From Rhodobacteraceae bacterium HTCC2150 (GTDB lineage Bacteria > Pseudomonadota > Alphaproteobacteria > Rhodobacterales > Rhodobacteraceae), in contig AAXZ01000002.1 of assembly GCA_000169395.1 (NCBI GenBank), positions 806,001-870,000 of the forward strand: 64,000 nt of DNA, in the 5' to 3' direction. The position numbers and the translations under genes are program-made. This document shows positions 56,588-64,000 of the stretch, in pieces. Each line of letters starts with the position of its first letter. The stretch's first letter is position 1. Under the pieces are notes generated by a model that did no database searches, was not told where the DNA came from, and saw nothing but the letters and a program-made list of their open reading frames with translations.

Positions 56588-57121
56588 ATGAAACTATTGG
56601 GCATATCAGGTTCACTTAGACAGGCGTCTTTCAATCGAAAATTGTTACGCGAGGCCGCGCGCCTAACACCCAATGCGGTTTATACCGAGGCAGATCTGAA
56701 CATGCCGCTTTATGATGGTGATTTGGAAACCGTTGAGGGGCTGCCACAAGCAGTCACCAACTTGGTTGCTCAAATAGCAGCAGCCGATGGTGTGGTTATT
56801 TCAACGCCCGAATATAACAAAGGCATTTCTGGTGTTCTTAAGAATGCGTTGGATTGGGTCAGCCGTGCAGACGGCAATCCTTGGCTGAACAAACCTGTCG
56901 CCATTATATCTGCAACCGCTGGTCGGGGCGGCGGGGAACGTGCGCAGACGATGGTGCAAAACTGTATGGCGCCTTTCAGTCCGCATCTTGTTCTTGGCAA
57001 AGAAGTATTGGTTGGCCAAGTATCTGCGCAATTTGGGGATAATGATCGCTTGACCAATGATCGCTACGAGGCTGGATTGAGTGCACTTATGGCCCGTCTT
57101 GCGGCATTAAGCGACGTTTGA
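56588..57121 (+). CDS. NADPH-dependent FMN reductase family protein
   Basis: 177 aa flavodoxin-like quinone/FMN reductase: LLGISGSLRQASFNRKLL, STPEYNKGISGVLKNALDW (phosphate and flavin loops), then SATAGRGGG. It probably reduces quinones, chromate or azo compounds via FMN. Its 3' end overlaps the convergent VOC gene by 15 bases. Confidence 0.9.
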   Translation: MKLLGISGSLRQASFNRKLLREAARLTPNAVYTEADLNMPLYDGDLETVEGLPQAVTNLVAQIAAADGVVISTPEYNKGISGVLKNALDWVSRADGNPWLNKPVAIISATAGRGGGERAQTMVQNCMAPFSPHLVLGKEVLVGQVSAQFGDNDRLTNDRYEAGLSALMARLAALSDV

Positions 57122-57508
57122 AATCTCAATTAAGTTACCATCAGGATCGCGCAAATAAATTGAAACGATAGGGCCTGTCGCACCCGTGCGCGGTACAGGT
57201 CCTTCGTTCACGTTGATGTTTTCCAAAGTTAAATGCCGAACCCAATCCACAAGTGGCGTATCGCTTAGAAAGCACATATCTGCCGTACCAACCCCTGCAT
57301 TTTGGGCATTTGGAAAGAATTCCGCACGTTTTTGATGTAAATTTATCTTCTGATCCCCGAAACGCAACGCAAGTCTTTCGCCTTGACCCTTAGGTGAAAA
57401 TCGCTCCACCTTCATACCCAGAGTTTGATAAAAACTTACCGTTTCGGCTAGATCGTTCACTGTTAGAACTAAGTGATCCAGTGCGGAAATTGTGGGGGAT
57501 GGTATCAT
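57107..57508 (-). CDS. VOC (glyoxalase/bleomycin resistance) family protein
   Basis: 133 aa with paired beta-alpha-beta-beta-beta modules: LDHLVLTVNDLAETVSFYQTLGM and the C-terminal YLRDPDGNLIEISN carrying the metal-binding Glu. Substrate unknown; many such proteins are annotated as virulence or lactoylglutathione-lyase-like. Confidence 0.88.
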   Translation of the reverse strand: MIPSPTISALDHLVLTVNDLAETVSFYQTLGMKVERFSPKGQGERLALRFGDQKINLHQKRAEFFPNAQNAGVGTADMCFLSDTPLVDWVRHLTLENINVNEGPVPRTGATGPIVSIYLRDPDGNLIEISNVA

Positions 57509-57605
57509 TTCACGGCCTTATTTTCGTTTCGGCATTAACAATGGATTTGGTGATTGCCAGACACATTATGAGGCGCTTAGATTAAGCGCAAGATAGCGAG
57601 GGCAG

Positions 57606-58409
57606 ATGCATCAATTCATTGGAAAATCACAAACGGCAAGCGAAGTCCTAGACCCAGCTCGACTGATGGCATTATCGGCGACGTTGGCTGTTGATTATGA
57701 CCCCCAGATATTGCCTCCCTTTGCGCACCACATCTATTTTTGGCATGCCGAACCACCAAGCAAACTTGGTCGCGATGGACATCCCGCGATTGGTGATTTC
57801 ATTCCAAATTTGGGATTGCCAAGACGTATGTGGGCTGGGGGGCGATTGCGCTTTCATGCCCCTATTCAAGTTGGTCAGTTGGCTGAGAAAAGTACGATCA
57901 TTGCCAATGTCGTTGAAAAAACTGGGCGTTCTGGTCCGTTGGCGTTTGTCACTCTTCGCCATGAATACACGCAAAATAACATCCTTTGCCGCACAGAAGA
58001 ACAAGACATTGTTTATCGCGAAGAGGCATCTGGAAAACCACAAACGCCCACTCACACAATGGCTAAAACAGATCAGGATTGGTCAGTCGAACACGCCTTT
58101 AACCCAACCCTTTTGTTTCGCTATTCAGCACTGACCTTCAACGGTCATCGCATTCATTATGACCGCGATTATGCCAGGGATACCGAGGGTTACGCGGGGC
58201 TAGTGACTCACGGCCCTTTACTGGCGCATTTGTTGATGGACCAAGCACTTAAAAAGCTGGGCACGTTGAACAAATTCGAATTTCGCGCCGCCAGCCCTTT
58301 GATGGATCATGAGGTTGCAACACTTTGTGGCAAAGTCGACGATGTCGCGCAAAAATTGTGGATCAGGGCCGCGGACGGGCGATTGGTGATGACTGCGATA
58401 GCTTCATAA
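57606..58409 (+). CDS. MaoC/HTD2-type hydratase (mesaconyl-C4-CoA or 3-methylfumaryl-CoA hydratase-like)
   Basis: 267 aa double hot-dog protein. The C-terminal half contains RYSALTFNGHRIHYDRDYA, the catalytic Asp/His helix region of fungal HTD2 and bacterial mesaconyl-C4-CoA hydratases; the N-terminal half has PRRMWAGGRLRFHAP. It would hydrate a branched unsaturated CoA ester. No partner CoA ligase or lyase is adjacent, so the substrate is open. Its stop overlaps the convergent oxidase gene by 6 bases. Confidence 0.75.
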   Translation: MHQFIGKSQTASEVLDPARLMALSATLAVDYDPQILPPFAHHIYFWHAEPPSKLGRDGHPAIGDFIPNLGLPRRMWAGGRLRFHAPIQVGQLAEKSTIIANVVEKTGRSGPLAFVTLRHEYTQNNILCRTEEQDIVYREEASGKPQTPTHTMAKTDQDWSVEHAFNPTLLFRYSALTFNGHRIHYDRDYARDTEGYAGLVTHGPLLAHLLMDQALKKLGTLNKFEFRAASPLMDHEVATLCGKVDDVAQKLWIRAADGRLVMTAIAS

Positions 58410-59444
58410 GATTGATTCAACTCGGAAATCAGTGGGAATTGTGTTCTGCCCGTCTAAAATTAAATCCGCCATGGCATCACCCATTTTTGGGGCGACACCA
58501 AATCCAATTTTGAAACCACCATTTGCAATATAAGTTTTTTCGCGCGTTGGATGCGCACCCAATAAAGGTCGACGGCCAATCGCACGTGGGCGCACCCCCG
58601 CCCAGCGCGATAAAATTTTAGCTGTTTTGAGTTGAGGCAAAACACCAAAAACACGTTCCAATAATTCGTCAAGCTTCTCGTCGGTTTCCGTTGGCCTATC
58701 ATAAGTCTTCTCATTCGTAGATCCAACGGCCACTGTGCCATCATTATGAGGGACAATATAAACATCACTGGCGTAAATTTGTGGAGCAGTAGGATTGTTA
58801 TAAGCCAACAAAGCCGCCTGCCCCTTCGTGCCGACACCAATTTCTTTGCCCAGCTCATGGGTCAGTTGTTCAAGTCCGGCTAAACCAGTTGCCCAAACTT
58901 CAACCCCTTCGGGTTCACCTTCTGTGGAAAAGACCCCACCTTTTTCTTGAATTGCAGCTGCCAACGCATGTGTAGCACGTCGCGGGTGAATACGCGCACT
59001 TAAGGTATCGCGCGCAATCAACCCCATGGGTGAATAAGGCGCCCAATGCCCAAGGTCACTGGCCTTGACAACTTGCCACTCAGCTTGCCCCAACCAATGT
59101 GTCTTTGCACCCTCAACGCGATCATGGGCCAGCTTTAGCCCTCGTTCGTTCATGATCGGTTGCAACCGCCCTACACGACCATAACCCGGATCATGCCCAG
59201 ACACCTGCGCCACATCTGCCCAATAGCTTTCAGCCATAAGCAGACTGTCGCGCTGAAATTCTTTTTTGTCATACCAATTGTCAGGCGTGTGCGGCGCAAG
59301 TGCGCCAACGATGCCACCACTTGCCCCCGCGGCCACGCCGTTGGGATCAATAACCTTTACCCTGGCGCCCCGTCGCAAACACGCCCAAGCAACAGAAAGC
59401 CCGAAAATTCCTGCCCCTCTGACTGTCACATCTGCCGTTGTCAT
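58404..59444 (-). CDS. FAD-dependent oxidoreductase (DAO family), MnmC oxidase-like
   Basis: 346 aa: dinucleotide-binding VRGAGIFGLSVAWACLRRGA at the N-terminus and the C-terminal ANGGFKIGFGVAPKMGDAM of the glycine/D-amino acid oxidase family. The start is ATG 59444; the longer frame overlaps the divergent gene. It is divergent, 59 bases apart, from the MnmD-type methyltransferase; in E. coli the two activities are fused in MnmC, so it probably oxidises cmnm5s2U in tRNA. A free amino-acid oxidase remains possible. Confidence 0.7.
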   Translation of the reverse strand: MTTADVTVRGAGIFGLSVAWACLRRGARVKVIDPNGVAAGASGGIVGALAPHTPDNWYDKKEFQRDSLLMAESYWADVAQVSGHDPGYGRVGRLQPIMNERGLKLAHDRVEGAKTHWLGQAEWQVVKASDLGHWAPYSPMGLIARDTLSARIHPRRATHALAAAIQEKGGVFSTEGEPEGVEVWATGLAGLEQLTHELGKEIGVGTKGQAALLAYNNPTAPQIYASDVYIVPHNDGTVAVGSTNEKTYDRPTETDEKLDELLERVFGVLPQLKTAKILSRWAGVRPRAIGRRPLLGAHPTREKTYIANGGFKIGFGVAPKMGDAMADLILDGQNTIPTDFRVESIL

Positions 59445-59503
59445 TTCGCGTTTATCCGCCCATGTTCGCATTGCATCATTTCGTACAGCCAATAGGTTAT
59501 TTC

Positions 59504-60187
59504 ATGTCCTCAGACCAGAGCAATGCCGAGATCAGTAGCCCCGTGATTGAATGGCGCGATGATGCATTGCCCATCGCCGTGAATTTTGACGATTCATATT
59601 TTTCGCAGGAAAATGGGTTGGATGAAACACAGCATGTTTTCCTGGCCGGTAATGATTTACCGGCCCGTCTTTGTGATGGGTTTCATGTGGCCGAATTGGG
59701 ATTTGGCACAGGGCTGAATTTTCTTGCCACTTGGGCGGCTTGGCGAGCAAAATCAGTTGATGGCCAACTAAAATACACCAGTTTTGAAGCTTTCCCCATG
59801 GCATTTGTTGATATGGAACGTGCGCTTTTATCCTTCCCTGAGTTGGGTGATTTGACGAAAGAGTTTTTGGAATTGGGCGGGGGAAGTTTTGAAACAGCAG
59901 AAATCGCGCTAAACATTGTACATGGCGATGCACAAGAAACTTTGCCAGCTTCGGGAAATAAAGCAAATGCATGGTACTTGGACGGGTTTTCCCCTGCCAA
60001 AAACCCGGAACTTTGGAATGCTGTAATTATGAATGACGTTGGCAATCATACAGCCAAAGACGGAACATTCGCCACTTACACAGCCGCAGGCCACGTGCGC
60101 CGCGCCTTGACAGAGGCAGGATTTGATGTTGAACGCGTCAAAGGGCACGGCCGCAAACGCCACATGAGCCGCGGTAAATTAAGGTAA
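59504..60187 (+). CDS. mnmD: tRNA (mnm5s2U34)-methyltransferase MnmD
   Basis: 227 aa DUF752-type Rossmann methyltransferase: ELGFGTGLNFLATW SAM motif and the MnmC1-specific DGFSPAKNPELWN, then TFATYTAAGHVRRAL. ATG 59504 gives the family N-terminus (VIEWRDDALPIAVNFDD); upstream sequence overlaps the divergent oxidase. Modifies the wobble uridine of tRNAs for Lys, Glu and Gln. Confidence 0.9.
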   Translation: MSSDQSNAEISSPVIEWRDDALPIAVNFDDSYFSQENGLDETQHVFLAGNDLPARLCDGFHVAELGFGTGLNFLATWAAWRAKSVDGQLKYTSFEAFPMAFVDMERALLSFPELGDLTKEFLELGGGSFETAEIALNIVHGDAQETLPASGNKANAWYLDGFSPAKNPELWNAVIMNDVGNHTAKDGTFATYTAAGHVRRALTEAGFDVERVKGHGRKRHMSRGKLR

Positions 60188-60192
60188 GCTGG

Positions 60193-61089
60193 ATGGGCCA
60201 GAATAACGTCAGACTTGGCATCATTTTGATGATCGCCACCACCATTATATTCGCTGTGCAAGATGGCCTTTCAAAGCATCTGGCCCAAGAGTACAACGTC
60301 TTTATGGTCGTCATGATCCGCTATTGGTTTTTTGGTCTTTTTGTGGTCACGCTCGCCGCACGTAGCCAAGGTGGATTAAAGGTTGCGATACAAACAAAGC
60401 AGCCGATTTTACAAATTTTTCGCGGTTTGTTGTTGATTGCCGAAATCTGCATTCTTGTCAGTGCCTTTATCGTTATCGGGCTGGTTGAATCCCATGCTAT
60501 TTTTGCGGCTTATCCTTTGATCGTGGCCGCGCTTTCTGGGCCAATATTGGGTGAAAAAGTTGGCTGGCGTCGTTGGATTGCAATCGGCGTGGGTTTTATC
60601 GGTGTTCTTATCATCCTTAGACCAGGCTTTGCGGTATTTTCACCCTTTGCGATTGTGCCCATTATTTCCTGCACAATGTTTGCACTTTACAGTTTGCTAA
60701 CCAGATACGTTGCGCGAAAAGACAGCGCGGCGACCAGCTTTTTCTATACCGGATTTGTCGGTGCAATTGGCATGACAGCGGTCGGCATTTGGTATTGGGA
60801 ACCAATGTCAGCCACCGATTGGGCATACATGGCTGGCCTGTGCATCACAGGCGTGTCGGGGCATTTTTGCTTGATCAAATGTCTAGAGGTAGCCGAGGCC
60901 AGCGCGGTTCAACCCTTTGCCTATTTGCAACTCGTTTTTGCAGCCCTAATTGGAATAACCGTATTTTCCGAAGTGTTGGAATTGCATGTGGCAATAGGGT
61001 CGGCAATCGTGATGACAGCCGGTATTTTCACCGTGTGGCGTGAACACGTAAAATCAAAGAAACTTAATTCGCCTTCAGTTCCTGACTAA
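60193..61089 (+). CDS. EamA/DMT-family transporter
   Basis: 298 aa with about ten membrane segments in two EamA repeats (QDGLSKHLAQEYNVFMVVMIRYW and, in the second half, GVSGHFCLIKCLEVAEASAVQPF). Likely metabolite or amino-acid export; substrate unknown. It starts five bases after mnmD and its 3' end overlaps the convergent transglycosylase gene by 26 bases. Confidence 0.88.
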   Translation: MGQNNVRLGIILMIATTIIFAVQDGLSKHLAQEYNVFMVVMIRYWFFGLFVVTLAARSQGGLKVAIQTKQPILQIFRGLLLIAEICILVSAFIVIGLVESHAIFAAYPLIVAALSGPILGEKVGWRRWIAIGVGFIGVLIILRPGFAVFSPFAIVPIISCTMFALYSLLTRYVARKDSAATSFFYTGFVGAIGMTAVGIWYWEPMSATDWAYMAGLCITGVSGHFCLIKCLEVAEASAVQPFAYLQLVFAALIGITVFSEVLELHVAIGSAIVMTAGIFTVWREHVKSKKLNSPSVPD

Positions 61090-62998
61090 GGCGGAAATTT
61101 TCAACCTTACCTTTAAGGCGCATCCGATAGATCGGTACGGATTCTGACACCCGCATAATATAATTTCGTGTTTCATTGAACGGAACATGTTCGATCCAAT
61201 CCACCACATCCACACGACGGGATCGTGGATCGCCGTATTTGCCAATCCAACCACGTGGGCGCCCGGGCCCTGCATTATACCCAGCAGTAACCAGCGGTAA
61301 GTTATATCCAAATTCTTTAATAAGCCGCTGAAGATAGGCAGAACCAAGCGACGCATTATAATCGCCATCGCTGGTTAATCTGGACAATTGATAGGGCTGC
61401 CCTGTTTCTTTTGCCATCAATTTTGCCGTGCCTGGCATCACCTGCATCAAGCCTCGTGCACCAGCCCCGCTTTGGGCCGTCGGATCAAACTCGCTTTCGC
61501 GCCGTGCAATTGATAGATTTAGTTCAGTTGGTGCAGGCAGGTTTAGTTTGGCAATATTGGTGACAGGATAATACGCGCGCTGAAGAACGATGTTTTCACG
61601 TGCGGCATATTTCGCGACCATCAATGCAATGTTTGGCTGTCCTAAATCAAACGCCAAATCCGCAAGTTGGCCCATTTCATGAGCGGTCAAACGTTCACAC
61701 AAATGCACAAACCAACGCCGTGCCAATGCCTGTTCACCTGCTGCCAACCACAACAGCCCACCACGAAAAGATTCAGTTTTGACAAAACTTGCGCTTTCCC
61801 AACCTTGATATCGTTTTTTACCCAGCAAAGCCGGATCTGTGGCGATACCCATTTTTTCAGCGGCTAATTGACCATAAAATGCGGATTGATGTTCTGCTGC
61901 TGCGGTAAAAGACCGGTTCGCCTGCGCATTATCGCCCATTGCTTCATAAGCACGACCAATCCAATACCCTGCACGACTAAGCGAAATTGGGCTCGCGACT
62001 GCTTTCTGATGGCGGGCAAAATGATCCAGCGAGGGGCCAGGTCGGTTGAGTTTCCTCAAACTGATGTATCCAGCCAACCATTCCAAATCGGCAAAATCGC
62101 TGCCTTCTGTCAGGCCGTGAATCGACGCGACTAGATAAGCGGTTTTGACTTGACCATCACGCATTAACTGACGCGCCAAGTTGCGGCGACGCGGCCCCCA
62201 CACCTCTGGCTTGCCTAATTTCTTGGCTTTCGATTGGGCAATAATCAAGGTCGCAGCATCTGAATACCGTCCCTTTGTCATGCGCCAAATAAAACGCTCG
62301 TACGCCATGCCGCCATCATCTGCCAAAGAGGCAGGAACAGCCGCGATCATTGCGTCAACACCGTTTTCCTTACGCCGCAACCCAATGCGCGCGCGCGCAA
62401 GTTTTTGCCATCCAGTGGACACTAAATCAAACATCCGTGTCGCTTCGTTTAAACGCTCAGCCCACAGCAAATTGTCCAACCGTCTTTCATGTGCTTTGCG
62501 AAGTGTTTTTGGGTATTCCGCCAAATATTGCGCCTGAAGCGCCGCATCCATATTCATGTTTTCCCAACCATCCAGAATGGCCTTACCAGCATCGCCTGTC
62601 CGTTTCGACTTGGTCAACGCTTGCGCATATTTCAGCGCCCCATAAGCGGTGCGTGGTTTTTGGTTTTCAAAGTATGCAATGACATCCCGAGCAGGCGTGC
62701 TTGCTTTGATCGACTGTTCACCACGTTTTTGTAGTAACGGCATACCTGGCCAAATTGGGTGCGCCTGTATGAAGGCGACGTATTCGGAAAATTGACCGTT
62801 TTGATCGCGCAACCGATGCCAATCAACCAATGCTCGTGCCAGCCTATCTCGGGGCATTTTCACTGAATTCCAATCACCTGAACGCATGTCTTGCATCGCC
62901 CGCGCCAGATCTCGTGACGCTGCATTTCCCTGCGCGGCTGCCATCTGCGCCGTAATTGACAGCAGTATGACAAGTATCATCGTCTTAATAATTCGCAT
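61064..62998 (-). CDS. slt: Soluble lytic murein transglycosylase (Slt70-like)
   Basis: 644 aa: signal peptide (MRIIKTMILVILLSITAQMA), a long alpha-superhelical U domain, and a C-terminal SLT domain with catalytic Glu in IARRESEFDP, then GARGLMQVMPGTAK and AGYNAGPGR. Periplasmic peptidoglycan remodelling. It is divergent from dapA. Confidence 0.93.
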   Translation of the reverse strand: MRIIKTMILVILLSITAQMAAAQGNAASRDLARAMQDMRSGDWNSVKMPRDRLARALVDWHRLRDQNGQFSEYVAFIQAHPIWPGMPLLQKRGEQSIKASTPARDVIAYFENQKPRTAYGALKYAQALTKSKRTGDAGKAILDGWENMNMDAALQAQYLAEYPKTLRKAHERRLDNLLWAERLNEATRMFDLVSTGWQKLARARIGLRRKENGVDAMIAAVPASLADDGGMAYERFIWRMTKGRYSDAATLIIAQSKAKKLGKPEVWGPRRRNLARQLMRDGQVKTAYLVASIHGLTEGSDFADLEWLAGYISLRKLNRPGPSLDHFARHQKAVASPISLSRAGYWIGRAYEAMGDNAQANRSFTAAAEHQSAFYGQLAAEKMGIATDPALLGKKRYQGWESASFVKTESFRGGLLWLAAGEQALARRWFVHLCERLTAHEMGQLADLAFDLGQPNIALMVAKYAARENIVLQRAYYPVTNIAKLNLPAPTELNLSIARRESEFDPTAQSGAGARGLMQVMPGTAKLMAKETGQPYQLSRLTSDGDYNASLGSAYLQRLIKEFGYNLPLVTAGYNAGPGRPRGWIGKYGDPRSRRVDVVDWIEHVPFNETRNYIMRVSESVPIYRMRLKGKVENFRLSQELKAN

Positions 62999-63146
62999 TT
63001 TTCGCCCAATTGCTCTTGTTTTGCCATCAGTTTAACGCCAAACGACAATGATGTAATACACAATCTTGGCAACCAGCCCTGACACGGCTAGGTTCCGCCT
63101 GTTCAAAGCCTGCCGAGTCGGCAGTTTATCAAAGGAGAAGCGTGAA

Positions 63147-64000
63147 ATGTTCAAAGGATCTATGCCAGCATTGGTCACGCCGTTTAAGAACGGCGCCGTG
63201 GATATTGAAACACTTAAATCCTTGGTAGAATGGCACATCGCCGAAGGTTCCAGTGCATTGGTGCCAGTCGGAACCACGGGCGAAAGCCCAACCCTAAGCC
63301 ATGAAGAGCATGATCTCGTGGTGAAAACCGTTGTTGAAACCTCGGCTGGCCGCATTCCTGTTGTGGCAGGTGCCGGATCAAACAATACGGCTGAAACAGT
63401 TCGTCTGGTCATGGCCGCAAAAGAAGCTGGTGCAGACGCAGCCTTGGTTGTGACGCCTTATTACAACAAACCAACGCAAGCCGGCCTTAAGGCACATTTC
63501 TTGGCCGCCGCCGAATGTGGTTTGCCAATCATCATCTATAATATTCCGCCACGTTCAGTTGTCGACATGACACCCGCGACCATGGGCGAGTTGGCAAAAC
63601 ATCCGATGATAATCGGTGTAAAAGACGCCACGGCGGACCTTAGCCGTGTTCCAGCACAACGTATGACGTGTGGCGCTGATTTTGTTCAACTTTCGGGTGA
63701 AGACGCCACCGCATTGGGCTTCAACGCCCATGGCGGCCAAGGCTGTATTTCCGTGACTGCCAATGTAGCCCCGGGCTTGGTTGCTGAATTTCAAGCCGCA
63801 ACCCTAAGTGGTGATTTCGCGGGTGCGTTGGAAAAATTGGACCGCTTGATGCCTTTGCACAACGCAGTGTTCCGTGAACCCGGTCTTGTTGGTGCCAAAT
63901 ACGGTATGTCTTTGTTGGGTAAATGTTCCGAAGAGGTACGTTTACCTTTGGTTGGCCTTTCGGACGAGGCAAAAGCTGAAATGAAAGAAGCCATGCGTTT
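63147..64000 (+). CDS. dapA: 4-hydroxy-tetrahydrodipicolinate synthase (partial, runs off the window)
   Basis: 284 complete codons visible with no stop before the edge; the family is about 290 residues, so only the last few are missing. GTTGESPTL (42-50), Tyr131 in IIIYNIPPR and the Schiff-base Lys159 in GVKDATADL are all present. First step of the lysine/diaminopimelate branch. The ATG at 63147 has AAGGAG nine bases upstream. Confidence 0.96.
   Translation, partial: MFKGSMPALVTPFKNGAVDIETLKSLVEWHIAEGSSALVPVGTTGESPTLSHEEHDLVVKTVVETSAGRIPVVAGAGSNNTAETVRLVMAAKEAGADAALVVTPYYNKPTQAGLKAHFLAAAECGLPIIIYNIPPRSVVDMTPATMGELAKHPMIIGVKDATADLSRVPAQRMTCGADFVQLSGEDATALGFNAHGGQGCISVTANVAPGLVAEFQAATLSGDFAGALEKLDRLMPLHNAVFREPGLVGAKYGMSLLGKCSEEVRLPLVGLSDEAKAEMKEAMR

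Noticed and set aside
1-64000. CRISPR arrays, tRNA or rRNA genes
   Set aside because: No regularly spaced repeats and no cloverleaf-like segment was seen; most intergenic gaps are too short for them.

Overview
The window reads as chromosome of a marine Rhodobacterales (Roseobacter-group) alphaproteobacterium of moderate G+C. The basis is the ChvG/ChvI two-component pair beside pckA and a truncated PTS (EIIA-Man, HPr, short HprK, RapZ), a (2S)-methylsuccinyl-CoA dehydrogenase with the extra N-terminal domain of the ethylmalonyl-CoA pathway, the lepB-rnc-era-recO and rpoZ-rsh-pdxJ-acpS order, and frequent TTG/GTG starts. Genus cannot be fixed by reading alone.

Layout. 1-2.5 kb: an RsbV/RsbW-like partner-switch pair and a gamma-glutamyltransferase. 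2.5-7.9 kb (minus strand): acyltransferase, HPr, EIIA, RapZ, HprK, ChvG, ChvI. 8.2-13.2 kb: pckA, mcd, an SDR reductase and a META-domain lipoprotein. 13.2-21.8 kb (minus strand): one long housekeeping block recO-DUF1491-era-rnc-lepB-acpS-pdxJ-DUF2062-rsh-rpoZ-folK. 21.9-29.2 kb: NYN protein, ispH, methyltransferase, rnhA, fmt, two deformylase genes (one degenerate), a PatB-like C-S lyase, a desaturase and a hypothetical. 29.4-34.0 kb: glutathionyl-hydroquinone reductase, cobalamin genes and an MltB-type transglycosylase.

34.1-52.8 kb is a genomic island inserted between mltB and smc. It is bracketed by a perfect 143-bp direct repeat (33981-34123 and 52764-52906) that duplicates the 3' end of mltB, the mltB/smc terminator and the last codons of smc. 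The island carries manC, the dTDP-L-rhamnose genes rfbC-rfbB-rfbD-rfbA with an embedded sulfotransferase, ugd, a NfeD/SPFH pair, a PhyH dioxygenase/GNAT/LacI cluster and a BacNav-type sodium channel. Its decayed parts are the C-terminal stub of a plasmid RepA-like replication protein at the left edge, a 5'-truncated capsule ABC permease, a WbpM/FlaA1-like dehydratase with two lesions, and a frameshifted sulfotransferase. Two GTTTCG-N4-CGAAAC palindromes lie near the right edge. The best reading is the relic of a rhamnose-operon 'biofilm' plasmid or chromid integrated into the chromosome. This is an inference that comparative genomics can test.

52.9-64 kb returns to core genes: smc, FMN reductase, VOC protein, MaoC-type hydratase, a stand-alone MnmC-type oxidase and MnmD methyltransferase in divergent orientation, an EamA transporter, a soluble lytic transglycosylase, and dapA running off the right edge.

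How the genes connect. ChvG/ChvI with HPr, EIIA, HprK and pckA link envelope or acid sensing and PTS phosphorylation to gluconeogenesis. The 13-22 kb block couples stringent response, RNA processing, secretion and cofactor synthesis. The island supplies activated mannose, rhamnose and glucuronate precursors plus sulfation for a surface polysaccharide whose export and initiation genes are partly broken here.
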